Shown in pieces: positions 17,869-28,550 of a stretch of DNA of 64,000 bases. The notes beneath the pieces were generated by a model. That model made no database searches, was not told where the DNA came from, and worked only from the letters and a program-made list of their open reading frames with translations. Where the stretch lies: NCBI GenBank assembly GCA_016790075.1, contig JAEUPP010000049.1:62001-126000 (forward strand), in the 5' to 3' direction. The position numbers and the translations under genes are program-made. Within the stretch, counting starts at the first letter, position 1; every line of letters starts with the position of its first letter. This stretch comes from Rhodanobacteraceae bacterium (lineage in GTDB: Bacteria > Pseudomonadota > Gammaproteobacteria > Xanthomonadales > Rhodanobacteraceae).

Positions 17869-20652
<2,784 letters not shown>

Positions 20653-20825
20653 GGCGTGAATGACCTTGGCCCGGACGGCTGGCGCCCGGGCGACTTCAGA
20701 AAGGGAATAGGCGATTGTAGCGTCGCGCGGCGTGCCGGCCCAACTTGCCGGCCCCGGCGGGCGCTATTCCCGGCCGCCGCGGCCGCCCGCTACACTCGGC
20801 CGGCACAGGCATAGGAGGGAGCGGC

Positions 20826-21878
20826 ATGAGCGTCAACAGCGCTGATCTGGCCAAGTTGTATCCGCTGGACTCCCTGCGGCCGGAGAACCTCGAACAGCTC
20901 GCCCGCGAGGCCCGGATCGAGGAACTCGGTCGTGGCACTGTGCTGTTCAGCGCCGGCGAGACCGACGATCACACGATTTTCGTGCTGTCGGGCCGGGTCA
21001 AGGGCGAGTATCCGGATGGCAAGGTCAAGGAGACCGATGCTTCAACCTTGCAGGGGCGTTACGCGCTAGGCGACATCCAGCCACGCCGCTTTACCGCAAC
21101 GGTTACTTCGATCAGCGCGACGATTGCGCGCATCGACCGGCGTTACATGGAAAAAATCATCTGCTGGGACCAGCTCTCGCGGGCCGAGAACTTCCGCCAT
21201 TGGGATCCGTCGCCCGAAGCGAACCGCTGGGTGTTCCGCCTGCTGCAGTCACGCGTCATGCACAAGTTGCCGACCGCCGGCATAGAGCGCATGTTCCAGC
21301 GCTTCGAGCAGATCGACGTGCGAGCGGGCGAGATCATCGTGCGCGAAGGCGAGCCGGCGGACTATTTCTATGTGATCAAGGACGGCAGGGCGGCGGTGTC
21401 CAAGAGCCTTGAGACAGGTGATTCCGTGGTCGCTTACCTCGTGCGTGGCGACAGCTTCGGCGAGGACGCCCTGCTTGCCAATACCGTGCGCAATGCAACT
21501 GTCAGCATGCTCAAGGACGGCAAGCTGATGCGGCTTGCCAAGCGTTCGTTTGACGAAGTCATGAAACCACCTGCTGTCGACTGGCTGACTCCGGGCAAGG
21601 CCTCCATCTTCGCGCGCCAGGGGGCCATAGTGCTGGATGTGCGCATGCCGGAGGAATTCGGGCAGCGTGCGATCAAGGGGGCGCTCAATACACCGTTGTA
21701 TACCTTGCGCGAAACCGTCAATGAATACGATCGCAGCAAGAAATACGTGGTCTACTGCAATACCGGTGAGCGCAGCGCCGCTGCCGCATTCATCATGGCC
21801 AAGATGGGATTCGAGGTCTATGCGTTGCAGGGTGGCATTTCGGGCATGATCAAGCAGATTGACCGCAAGGCGACCTAG
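20826..21878 (+). CDS. Double cyclic-nucleotide-binding domain protein with C-terminal rhodanese
   Basis: 350 residues. ATG 20826 is set by the strong Shine-Dalgarno GGAGGGAG. Residues about 15-110 and 155-260 are cNMP-binding-like beta-barrels; the second is the better one (IVREGEPADYFYVIKDG, YLVRGDSFGEDALL). Residues about 265-345 form a rhodanese domain with active-site loop CNTGERS (C311) and LDVRMPEEF. This may link nucleotide second-messenger sensing to sulfur transfer or redox signalling. The first cNMP domain lacks a clear G-E-x-x-x...R-x-A phosphate cassette and may be structural. Divergent from valS. The family is found widely, but its role is unknown to me. Confidence 0.82.
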   Translation: MSVNSADLAKLYPLDSLRPENLEQLAREARIEELGRGTVLFSAGETDDHTIFVLSGRVKGEYPDGKVKETDASTLQGRYALGDIQPRRFTATVTSISATIARIDRRYMEKIICWDQLSRAENFRHWDPSPEANRWVFRLLQSRVMHKLPTAGIERMFQRFEQIDVRAGEIIVREGEPADYFYVIKDGRAAVSKSLETGDSVVAYLVRGDSFGEDALLANTVRNATVSMLKDGKLMRLAKRSFDEVMKPPAVDWLTPGKASIFARQGAIVLDVRMPEEFGQRAIKGALNTPLYTLRETVNEYDRSKKYVVYCNTGERSAAAAFIMAKMGFEVYALQGGISGMIKQIDRKAT

Positions 21879-21898
21879 CAGAATCCATTCGTTCCGAC

Positions 21899-22456
21899 CT
21901 AGCGCCGCCAGCGCCGTGGCGCCGGGGCGTTCGCGACCTGCGGATATTCGGCAAACAGGGCTTCGATTGCGTCGAGTAGCGGCTTGATCGCTGCCGACGT
22001 TTCCCGGTCGCAGCTCCAGCGTATCTCATTGCTGCGATTGCCATTGGCAATGTGCAGATGTGAATCCGGGCCGCAGTCGGAAGTTACCGTGATGAAGTCG
22101 AGCCGCTCACAGCCTGGGTCTTCGGCTAGGTCAGGATCGCAATCCTGATCATCCGCGGGCGGAGCCGGCCATTTGTCGAGATCGGCGGGCAGGGCATAGA
22201 AGTTCTGCCGTTCCGCCAACTGGGCCAGTGCAGCGAGCTTGCCTTTGTCCAGCACCAGGCGTCGTGCCTGATAGGTAAGTTTGCCGAGGTCGCGTACTTC
22301 GTAGCGACCTTCGGCTTTGGCATCGATCGCATAGACCCGGTAGTCGCTCTGCGCATAGTGAAGGGTAATCGTGCCAGCACTCCGTGGCGGCACCCACGCG
22401 CAACCAGCCAGCAGCAGCGCGGCTACCATGGGTGCGATACGGGAGTGCTCTTGCAC
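21899..22456 (-). CDS. Hypothetical lipoprotein
   Basis: 185 residues. The N-terminal lipoprotein signal (MVAALLLAGC) predicts acylation at the cysteine near residue 19. The rest is soluble, with seven further cysteines or acid-rich segments in its middle (DDQDCDPDLAEDPGCERLD) that could form disulfides, and no domain I recognise. It begins 18 bases downstream of rpiA on the same strand, so it is probably cotranscribed with rpiA. Its stop faces the cNMP/rhodanese gene. The function is unknown; the gene is supported by the lipobox, coding-like composition and operon position. Confidence 0.68.
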   Translation of the reverse strand: MQEHSRIAPMVAALLLAGCAWVPPRSAGTITLHYAQSDYRVYAIDAKAEGRYEVRDLGKLTYQARRLVLDKGKLAALAQLAERQNFYALPADLDKWPAPPADDQDCDPDLAEDPGCERLDFITVTSDCGPDSHLHIANGNRSNEIRWSCDRETSAAIKPLLDAIEALFAEYPQVANAPAPRRWRR

Positions 22457-22474
22457 GCGGTGCAGACCAACTGA

Positions 22475-23119
22475 CTACGGCATCAGCTGATCGCCAATGA
22501 TGACGATATCTGCCGGACGCGCGGCGAACAGGCCGACGCAGACCACGCCGACGATCTGGTTGTAGTCGCGTTCGGTCGCGACCGGATCGACGATGGTGAG
22601 GTTGTGCACGTCGAGCACCCAGTTGCCGTTGTCGGTGACTACGCCCTCCCGCCAGACCGGCTGGCCGCCGCGCTTGGCGATCTCGCGTGCAACGTAGCTG
22701 CGTGCCATGGGTATCACTTCTACCGGCAGCGGGAACTTGCCGAGCACGTCGACGCGCTTGGCCGCGTCTATCATGCAGACGAAGCGCTCCGCAGCGGCAG
22801 CAATGATCTTTTCGCGGGTGAGCGCGGCGCCGCCGCCTTTGATCAGACGCTTGTGCGTATCGCATTCGTCGGCGCCATCCACATAGAGCGGCACCGTGCC
22901 GACACTGTTCAGGTCGACGACACGAATGCCGCGTTCGCGCAGCAGTTCGCTGGAGCGTTCCGAGCTTGACACGGCGCAGTCGATGTCGTGACGCATCTTG
23001 CCGAGTTCGTCGATGAAATAAGCGACAGTGGAGCCGGTGCCTACGCCGACCACACTGCCTTTTTCCACATAGGTGGCGGCGCGCTGGGCGGCCAGGCGTT
23101 TCTGCTGTTCGCGATCCAT
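22475..23119 (-). CDS. rpiA: Ribose-5-phosphate isomerase A
   Basis: 214 residues; interconverts ribose 5-phosphate and ribulose 5-phosphate in the pentose phosphate pathway. Visible: [13 protein letters not shown] phosphate loop near residue 20, DGADECD (catalytic Asp region) near 80, and [16 protein letters not shown] near 90. The start is ATG 23119 because GGAG lies six bases upstream and the N-terminus ([18 protein letters not shown]) matches family members; a longer frame upstream overlaps the EVE gene and is not used. Its metabolic partner transketolase is encoded at 34446. Confidence 0.95.
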   Translation of the reverse strand: MDREQQKRLAAQRAATYVEKGSVVGVGTGSTVAYFIDELGKMRHDIDCAVSSSERSSELLRERGIRVVDLNSVGTVPLYVDGADECDTHKRLIKGGGAALTREKIIAAAAERFVCMIDAAKRVDVLGKFPLPVEVIPMARSYVAREIAKRGGQPVWREGVVTDNGNWVLDVHNLTIVDPVATERDYNQIVGVVCVGLFAARPADIVIIGDQLMP

Positions 23120-23184
23120 GAATGCTCCGGAAACGGGGTAGGGCAAGGAAACATTGGCAGCGGCACGATTGCCGTGCGCGCCGA

Positions 23185-23637
23185 TTATTCGAGCGAAAGG
23201 ATGTAGTCCCATTCGTTCTTGGCGACCGGCAGCACGGACAGGCGATTGCCTTTCCTGACCAGCGCCAGATCCTGCAACTCGGGCTTGTCCTTGAGTTCGG
23301 CCAGCGTAATGGTGCGCTTGAGCTTGCGCTTGAAGCCGACGTCGACCAGCAGCCAGCGCGGTTCCTCGCGCTTGCTTGCCGCATCGTAGTAGTCACTCTT
23401 GGGATCGAACTGGGTCGGATCCGGGTAGGCGTCGCTGCGAATTTCGGCAAGCCCGACGACGCCCGGCTCGTCGCAGTTGGAGTGATAGAACAGCACGCCA
23501 TCGCCGATCTTCATGTCATCGCGCATGAAGTTACGCGCCTGGTAGTTGCGCACACCGTTCCATGGTTCGAGTTTCTTTTTTGCGAGCGCATCGATGGAGA
23601 ATTCCTCGGGCTCGGACTTCATCAGCCAATAACGCAT
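23185..23637 (-). CDS. EVE domain-containing protein
   Basis: 150 residues, essentially a single EVE domain ([51 protein letters not shown]), a PUA-related fold that binds modified bases in DNA or RNA. The stand-alone form is common in proteobacteria between fau and rpiA, as here, and is more likely RNA-related housekeeping than defence. The ATG at 23637 follows AGGA and sits 16 bases after the fau stop. Binding target unknown. Confidence 0.88.
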   Translation of the reverse strand: MRYWLMKSEPEEFSIDALAKKKLEPWNGVRNYQARNFMRDDMKIGDGVLFYHSNCDEPGVVGLAEIRSDAYPDPTQFDPKSDYYDAASKREEPRWLLVDVGFKRKLKRTITLAELKDKPELQDLALVRKGNRLSVLPVAKNEWDYILSLE

Positions 23638-23653
23638 GGATGGTTCCTGCGAA

Positions 23654-24253
23654 TCAGGTTTCGGTGCAGTCAATGAGTTCGCGCTCGGTCGCGATCAGAT
23701 CGAGCTTCACATCCCAGCTTTCGGGCGCGAGTGTATCGACTTCCTGAAAGCTGTAGCCGACGCCAACGAGCAGCGGTGTTGCCGGACGCTGCAGCTCTTG
23801 AAGGAAGGCGAAACTCGTATCGTAGTAACCGCCGCCGTAGCCCAGGCGGTGACCGCGCCGGTCGAAGCCAAGCAGTGGCACGAGTACGAGCTCAAGGGTC
23901 TCGGGCATGACCAGCGCGTCCGCGGCAACCTGGGGCTCGGGAATGCCGAAACGGTTCGGCTGTACAAGGCTTGTCGCGGTGTAGCGTGCGAAATGCAGCC
24001 GGCGCGCGGCAGCGGCGACTGGCAGGTGAAACAGCTTGTTCTCGCGCCAGCAATGTGCAACGACAAGATGCAGCGAGAGTTCGCCGTTGGAAGCGAAATA
24101 ACCGCCTATGCGTTCGTCCACGGTGAGCTCAGGCAACTGCCGCAGTTGATGCAGCAGGCCCTGGGCGGCACTGATGCGCTGGGCTGCCGGCAATGCAGCG
24201 CGCTGCTCGCGCAGGCGCTGGCGCATCAGCTGGCGTTCGGAGGAGGCGGGCAT
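23654..24253 (-). CDS. fau: 5-formyltetrahydrofolate cyclo-ligase
   Basis: 199 residues; converts 5-formyl-THF to 5,10-methenyl-THF with ATP in the cytoplasm. The C-terminal motif LGYGGGYYD near residue 140 is the family signature; LVPLLGFDRRGHRLG and the N-terminal RQRLREQRAAL helix agree. Length matches YgfA/MTHFS. In most gammaproteobacteria this gene follows zapA and the 6S RNA gene; here two PLP-enzyme genes lie between them (24501-27571). It heads the leftward fau-EVE-rpiA-lipoprotein cluster. Confidence 0.93.
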   Translation of the reverse strand: MPASSERQLMRQRLREQRAALPAAQRISAAQGLLHQLRQLPELTVDERIGGYFASNGELSLHLVVAHCWRENKLFHLPVAAAARRLHFARYTATSLVQPNRFGIPEPQVAADALVMPETLELVLVPLLGFDRRGHRLGYGGGYYDTSFAFLQELQRPATPLLVGVGYSFQEVDTLAPESWDVKLDLIATERELIDCTET

Positions 24254-24500
24254 CGGCAGGCAGGTGGCAAATGGCCGTGGATTGTAGCGGGGATTGCGAC
24301 AGCGTATTGCATGCGCGCGAAACCTGTGCCGGCCCGCTGTCTGCTTTGATCCAGATCAGGGTAGAGCGTCCTGGACCAGCGCAGGATGCGGCGCAGATTC
24401 GATGACGGAGCGCGCTGATGCTGGTTGACGCGATAACGCCGCAGAGCCGGTTCTGGCGCGCCCATTCCTGGCCCGCGCGTGTACTGGATGCGGAGATCAC

Positions 24501-26450
24501 ATGAGCGCCGCTTATCCAATGCAGGCGACAGTACGCGACCGTCTGATCGACGCGTGTTTCCTGGGGCCGTACGGAGAAAACGACACGCTGCTGGAAAAAC
24601 TGGTGGTGGAGTTCCTGCGCGACCACGTCTACTGGCGGCGCAATTTCCATCCGGAAGATCCGCCGGCGATCAGCACGGCCGCCGCACGCGATCCGGAATA
24701 TGCCGCTTTCGAGGCGCGCATGCGCCGCGAACTGCATCTGCTTTCGGCCGCGCTGAAGAAATCGGTGCCGTTTCATAGCCCACGGTATTTGGGCCACATG
24801 GTCTCCGACCTGCTCCTGCCGGGGCTGGCCGCGCAGATGCTGACGCTGCCGTACAACCCGAACAATGTCAGCGAGGATGCCGCCCCGGTCACCGTCGACA
24901 TGGAAGTACAGGCCGGTCTGCAGCTCGCCCGCATGATCGGGTATCCACATGAGCCGGGGCAGCCTGACTGTGCGTTTGGCCATCTGACTTCGGGCGGTAC
25001 GGTTGCCAACTATCAGGCGTTGCGCGTTGCGCTGGCGCTGAAGGCGTTCCCAGTTGCGCTACGCGCTGCGGCACCGCCAGGAATCGAGCTGCCGCCAGAC
25101 GACTGGACGGCGTTCAACCAGTCTGGCAGCGAGACTGTCGCACTGCTGCAGCGCTGGAACGACTGGCTCGCGGCGCTACCGGCAAAGCAGCAGGAGGAAT
25201 GGCGGGAGCGGGTGGAGGCGCAGCGGGTGGAAACGTTGGGCCTGGCCGGTTTCTTCGCTGCCCATCGGGAATTGCAGGTGCCACGTGTGCTGGCACCGAT
25301 CACGGCGCACTATTCCTGGAGCAAGGGCCTCAAGCTGCTGGGCCTGGGCCGCGATCAGCTGGAACTGCTGCCGACCCGCGGCATGCGCCTGGATGCTGCC
25401 GCGCTCGAGGAATCGCTGCAGCGCCACCTGCGCGAGCGGCAGCCAGTGCTGATGGCGGTCGCCGTGCTCGGTAGCACCGAGTACGGCACGATTGATCCAG
25501 TCGATGCAGTGCTTGCCGCACGGGCGCGCACGCGGCAGCAGGGGCTGGATTTCCAAGTCCACGTTGACGCAGCCTGGGGTGGCTATCTGGCCACCTTGTT
25601 TCGCGCCGAGGATGGTTCGCAACGCCCGTATGGCGAGGTTGCTGCGGAATATTCCCAGTTTCCACGCGCGGAGGTCTATGCGGCGTTTGCCGCCTTGGCT
25701 GACACTGACTCGGTCACCGTCGACCCTCACAAGCTGGGTTATCTGCCTTACGGCGCCGGGGCGTTCGTCTGTCGCGACCACCGCGCTATGGCCCTGGTGG
25801 CCGAACGCGCCGACTATGTATTTCACGCGGGTTCGCGTTCGGACTATCTGCAGCGCTATCGCAATCTCGGTCAGTTCATTCTGGAAGGTTCCAAGTCTGG
25901 CGCGAGCGCAGCAGCCGTCTATGTCGCGCACAAGGTGTTGCCGCTGGATCACAGTCATTTCGGCCGGCTTCCGCGTGCGACGATTCGTGCTGCCGAAGCA
26001 TTCTATGCACGTGCGTTGCGCTTCGCGGCTGAGCAGGCCACGCGTGTGCAAGTTGCCGTTCCGTTTGCACCGGACAGCAACCTCGTCTGCGTTGCACTGA
26101 ATCCACTGGGGAACAGCAGCGTGTCGGTGGCCAATGCATTTACACGAACGCTGCATGATGCGGTTCGCTGCGACCCGCAGCAGCCGCTGCAGCTCAAGGA
26201 ATTTTTCGGTTCGGCGACGACGCTGCGCTTTGACATGTTCGGGGCAGCTGACACGTCGCGCATACTGAGCGCATTGGGTCTGGTTTTCGCGAGTGCAGAT
26301 ACCGACCATCTCGTGATACTGCGGCACACGCTGATGAATCCCTATCTCATCGATGCCGAGAACAACATCAGCTACATCGATGCCTATTTCGATTATCTGG
26401 CGCGCTGCGTCAGCGCACTATGCGGTCATGCACCGATGGTGGCGGTCTGA
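24501..26450 (+). CDS. Group II PLP-dependent amino acid decarboxylase
   Basis: 649 residues, similar in size to bacterial tyrosine/aromatic amino acid decarboxylases. Motifs: TSGGTVANYQAL (PLP phosphate region, near residue 162), VHVDAAWGGYL (PLP-binding Asp, near 352) and VDPHKLGYLPYGAGAF with the Schiff-base lysine K411. An extra helical segment (about residues 200-265) precedes the large domain. The product should be an amine; the substrate cannot be decided from motifs. Its stop shares one base with the start of the next gene (TGATG), so the two are translationally coupled. Both lie between fau and the 6S RNA locus, opposite in direction to those genes. Confidence 0.87.
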   Translation: MSAAYPMQATVRDRLIDACFLGPYGENDTLLEKLVVEFLRDHVYWRRNFHPEDPPAISTAAARDPEYAAFEARMRRELHLLSAALKKSVPFHSPRYLGHMVSDLLLPGLAAQMLTLPYNPNNVSEDAAPVTVDMEVQAGLQLARMIGYPHEPGQPDCAFGHLTSGGTVANYQALRVALALKAFPVALRAAAPPGIELPPDDWTAFNQSGSETVALLQRWNDWLAALPAKQQEEWRERVEAQRVETLGLAGFFAAHRELQVPRVLAPITAHYSWSKGLKLLGLGRDQLELLPTRGMRLDAAALEESLQRHLRERQPVLMAVAVLGSTEYGTIDPVDAVLAARARTRQQGLDFQVHVDAAWGGYLATLFRAEDGSQRPYGEVAAEYSQFPRAEVYAAFAALADTDSVTVDPHKLGYLPYGAGAFVCRDHRAMALVAERADYVFHAGSRSDYLQRYRNLGQFILEGSKSGASAAAVYVAHKVLPLDHSHFGRLPRATIRAAEAFYARALRFAAEQATRVQVAVPFAPDSNLVCVALNPLGNSSVSVANAFTRTLHDAVRCDPQQPLQLKEFFGSATTLRFDMFGAADTSRILSALGLVFASADTDHLVILRHTLMNPYLIDAENNISYIDAYFDYLARCVSALCGHAPMVAV

Positions 26451-27571
26451 TGGTCGGCGGCGAGTGCATGGCCGTCGCCGGCGATCGGGCCGTTTCGCGG
26501 CAGTGGGAGCATGCAGCGCTTGCTGCGCTAGCCGGCGAAGGGGCGCGTTCGGCTGACACCCATTTGCTCAAGCTCGACTTTCCGGGGTTCGACGGAATCG
26601 GGTTTTACTTCAAGGACGAGGCTGCGCATCCGACTGGGAGTCTCAAGCATCGTCTGGCGCGTTCCCTGTACCTCTACGCACTTTGCAATGGCCGGTTGCA
26701 TGCGGGACAGACGGTGGTTGATGCGTCCTCGGGCAGCACGGCTATTTCCGAAGCCTGGTTCGCGCGGCTGCTCGGGCTGCCGTTTGTCGCCGTGATGCCG
26801 TCCTGCACCGCGCCGCGCAAGATCCGTGAAGTACAGGCGTTGGGTGCAAGCTGCGATCTCGTTGACGATGTGGGCGAGGTGCGTGCGCGTGCGCTTGCCC
26901 ACGCGGCGCGGGGGGCGTGTTTCCTTGACCAGTTCGGGCTGGCCGAGCGCGCGACCGACTGGCGTGGCAACAACAATATTGCGGAGTCGGTCGTGGCCCA
27001 GCTCGCGCAAGAAGCTGCGCCAGAGCCGGCCTGGATAGTGTGCGGTGCTGGTACAGGGGGAACATCGGCAACGATAGGGCGTTACCTGCGCTACCGTCGG
27101 CTGAACACACGCCTGTGTGTCGCCGACCCCGTCGGCAGCGGATTTGTACTGGGCTGGCGTACGCGCGATCAGGATGCTCGTGCGCATACACCCACGGTAA
27201 TTGAAGGTATTGGCCGGCCGGGCGTCGAACCTGGATTCGTGTTCGATGTGGTTGACGCCGTCATCGAAGTGCCGGACGCGGCATCCGTCGCTGCGGCCTG
27301 GTTGCTCGAAGACCTGTTTGGGCGACGTTACGGAGGTTCGTCCGGAACCAATCTGGTCGCGTGTCTGCAACTTGCGGCGACCATGCGCGCGCGCGGCCAG
27401 CGGGGCAGTATTGTGAGTCTGTTATGCGATCGCGGCGAGCGTTACGACGAGACCTTGTTCGATCGGCGGTGGCTCAGTGCGCACGCCATCGATCTCCAGC
27501 CATGGCGCGCCATACTCGACGAGTGCATCAAAAGCGGCAGTCCCCCGTTCACAGGCGACGGGGCTGTATGA
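26450..27571 (+). CDS. PLP-dependent cysteine synthase-family enzyme
   Basis: 373 residues from ATG 26450; M7 (26468) is an alternative. Fold-type II enzyme: PTGSLKHRLA with the PLP lysine K66, ASSGSTAISEAWFARLLGL (PLP phosphate/amino-acid binding loop), VCGAGTGGTSATIGRYLR glycine loop and GSSGTNLVA. These place it with CysK/CysM/CBS-like beta-replacement or elimination enzymes. It differs from true CysK, which has GGSIKDR-type lysine surroundings and SSGNTG. Coupled to the decarboxylase, it may feed that enzyme a beta-substituted amino acid or consume a shared substrate; this is inference. It converges on the 6S RNA gene 22 bases later. Confidence 0.84.
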   Translation: MVGGECMAVAGDRAVSRQWEHAALAALAGEGARSADTHLLKLDFPGFDGIGFYFKDEAAHPTGSLKHRLARSLYLYALCNGRLHAGQTVVDASSGSTAISEAWFARLLGLPFVAVMPSCTAPRKIREVQALGASCDLVDDVGEVRARALAHAARGACFLDQFGLAERATDWRGNNNIAESVVAQLAQEAAPEPAWIVCGAGTGGTSATIGRYLRYRRLNTRLCVADPVGSGFVLGWRTRDQDARAHTPTVIEGIGRPGVEPGFVFDVVDAVIEVPDAASVAAAWLLEDLFGRRYGGSSGTNLVACLQLAATMRARGQRGSIVSLLCDRGERYDETLFDRRWLSAHAIDLQPWRAILDECIKSGSPPFTGDGAV

Positions 27572-27593
27572 GTTCGTAAACTCCTGGGACTGG

Positions 27594-27773
27594 TCCTCGA
27601 GGAGGACGCCCTCCGCCGTGCCGATGCACACAGAACGACCTTGAACCCCGTTAACAGGTGGGACAGCTCGCGAGATCTCAGGCTTTCCGCACTTGGCGGA
27701 CATGCACACCGACCTCAGCACTACAACCCCGGGGTAGTCGATTAGGAACAAGGCAAATGTTAGGCGTGCTGTC
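27594..27773 (-). ncRNA. ssrS: 6S RNA
   Basis: Located directly after zapA on the same strand, the standard place for 6S RNA in gammaproteobacteria. On the minus strand the region carries GTGTGCATGTCCG...CGGAAAGCCT and GGGTTCAAGG followed by GCATCGGCACGGCGG, the conserved arm and closing-stem segments of Pseudomonas/E. coli 6S RNA. GCACGCC at the 5' side can pair with GGCGT at the 3' side. It binds sigma-70 RNA polymerase in stationary phase. The ends are estimated from pairing and could be off by 10-15 bases. Confidence 0.8.
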
Positions 27774-27796
27774 GCACACGGCAGAGAACGACGCGC

Positions 27797-28099
27797 CTAT
27801 TTTACTGAGGCGCTGAGTACACCTTCAAGCTTGTGTTTCAGCGCTTGCACGTGCTGTGCCACGGCATCAGCCTGATGACTGCCTTGTTGCCGTGCTGCGA
27901 TCAGTTCGTGCGTGATATTGAGCGCAGCGAGTACGGCGATGCGATCAAGCCCGCTGGCGCGCGCTGCACTCTTGACTTCACGCATTTTTCCGTCGAGGTA
28001 GGCTGCTGCAGCAATGAGTCCTGGGCGCTCTTCGTCGGTGCAGGCAACTAGGAATTCGCGATCAAGAATGCTGACGGAAACCGGCGCAGGTGTGCTCAT
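27797..28099 (-). CDS. zapA: Cell division protein ZapA
   Basis: 100 residues. The N-terminal VSVSILDREFLVAC and the central LIAAAAYLDGKMREVK ... LDRIAVLAALNITHELI segments are typical ZapA; a C-terminal coiled coil completes it. ZapA cross-links FtsZ filaments at the division ring. It follows the ZapB-like gene by five bases and precedes the 6S RNA gene, the usual arrangement. Confidence 0.93.
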   Translation of the reverse strand: MSTPAPVSVSILDREFLVACTDEERPGLIAAAAYLDGKMREVKSAARASGLDRIAVLAALNITHELIAARQQGSHQADAVAQHVQALKHKLEGVLSASVK

Positions 28100-28104
28100 G
28101 GGGC

Positions 28105-28329
28105 CTAGGCGTTCTGTTCCAGCGACTTCAGTCGCGCGATCATGGCTTCGACGCGGGTGCGCGCTTGCTCGTTCTTCTGCAGCAGCAGCGCGCGTTCATT
28201 GGCCAGTTGCTCCTGGCTTTGGCGCAGACTGCGGTTTTCTTCGGACAGGCGTTGGCACAGCTCGACCAGGCGATCGATGCGGGCGCTGACCTCAACAAGG
28301 TCGGTAAGCGTGTTCTGGGCCGCGGACAT
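28105..28329 (-). CDS. TIGR02449/ZapB-like coiled-coil protein
   Basis: 74 residues, nearly all coiled coil with heptads of Leu, Ile and Gln (LVELCQRLSEENRSLRQSQEQL...LLQKNEQ). It matches the small proteins annotated as TIGR02449 that lie upstream of zapA in gammaproteobacteria and is probably a division-associated ZapB relative. No Shine-Dalgarno is present before the ATG, and a good promoter ends eight bases upstream, so the mRNA may be leaderless. It forms a two-gene unit with zapA. Confidence 0.85.
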   Translation of the reverse strand: MSAAQNTLTDLVEVSARIDRLVELCQRLSEENRSLRQSQEQLANERALLLQKNEQARTRVEAMIARLKSLEQNA

Positions 28330-28336
28330 GGGCCGG

Positions 28337-28364
28337 ACTATAACAGAGGGCCGCGACGCCGCAA
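28337..28364 (-). promoter_or_regulatory. Promoter of the zapB-like/zapA/6S unit
   Basis: On the minus strand TTGCGG (28364-28359) and TATAGT (28342-28337) are 16 bases apart, close to sigma-70 consensus. Transcription should begin about seven bases later, at or next to the ATG at 28329, which gives no room for a ribosome binding site. This supports a leaderless transcript. Confidence 0.55.
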
Positions 28365-28403
28365 CGGCGTGCCCAGCAGCGCAACTGGGCTCTGGGCACG
28401 CCG
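28365..28403 (-). terminator. 12-base inverted repeat, probable terminator of the signalling gene
   Basis: CGGCGTGCCCAG (28365-28376) and its exact reverse complement (28392-28403) are separated by 15 bases. A second CTGGGC at 28385-28390 can pair alternatively with the same arm. It lies between the end of the large signalling gene and the zapB-like promoter on the same strand. No T run follows, so it may act with Rho or as a 3' end stabiliser. Confidence 0.45.
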
Positions 28404-28550
28404 ACCTTGCTTCGGTTGACCGCTTCGAGATTCATCGATTGGCCATGCCCAAGTCAGACGGGCTCCCGGCGACGTGGTGGAACAGGGCTGCGGCGCCTGA
28501 GCGTTGCGCTGTGCGCGGACCGTCTGGTCCTCGCCGTGGACGGCAAGCGG

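Noticed and set aside
23185-23637. EVE protein as a defence gene
   Set aside because: It sits in the common fau-EVE-rpiA core cluster, and no restriction partner is near it.
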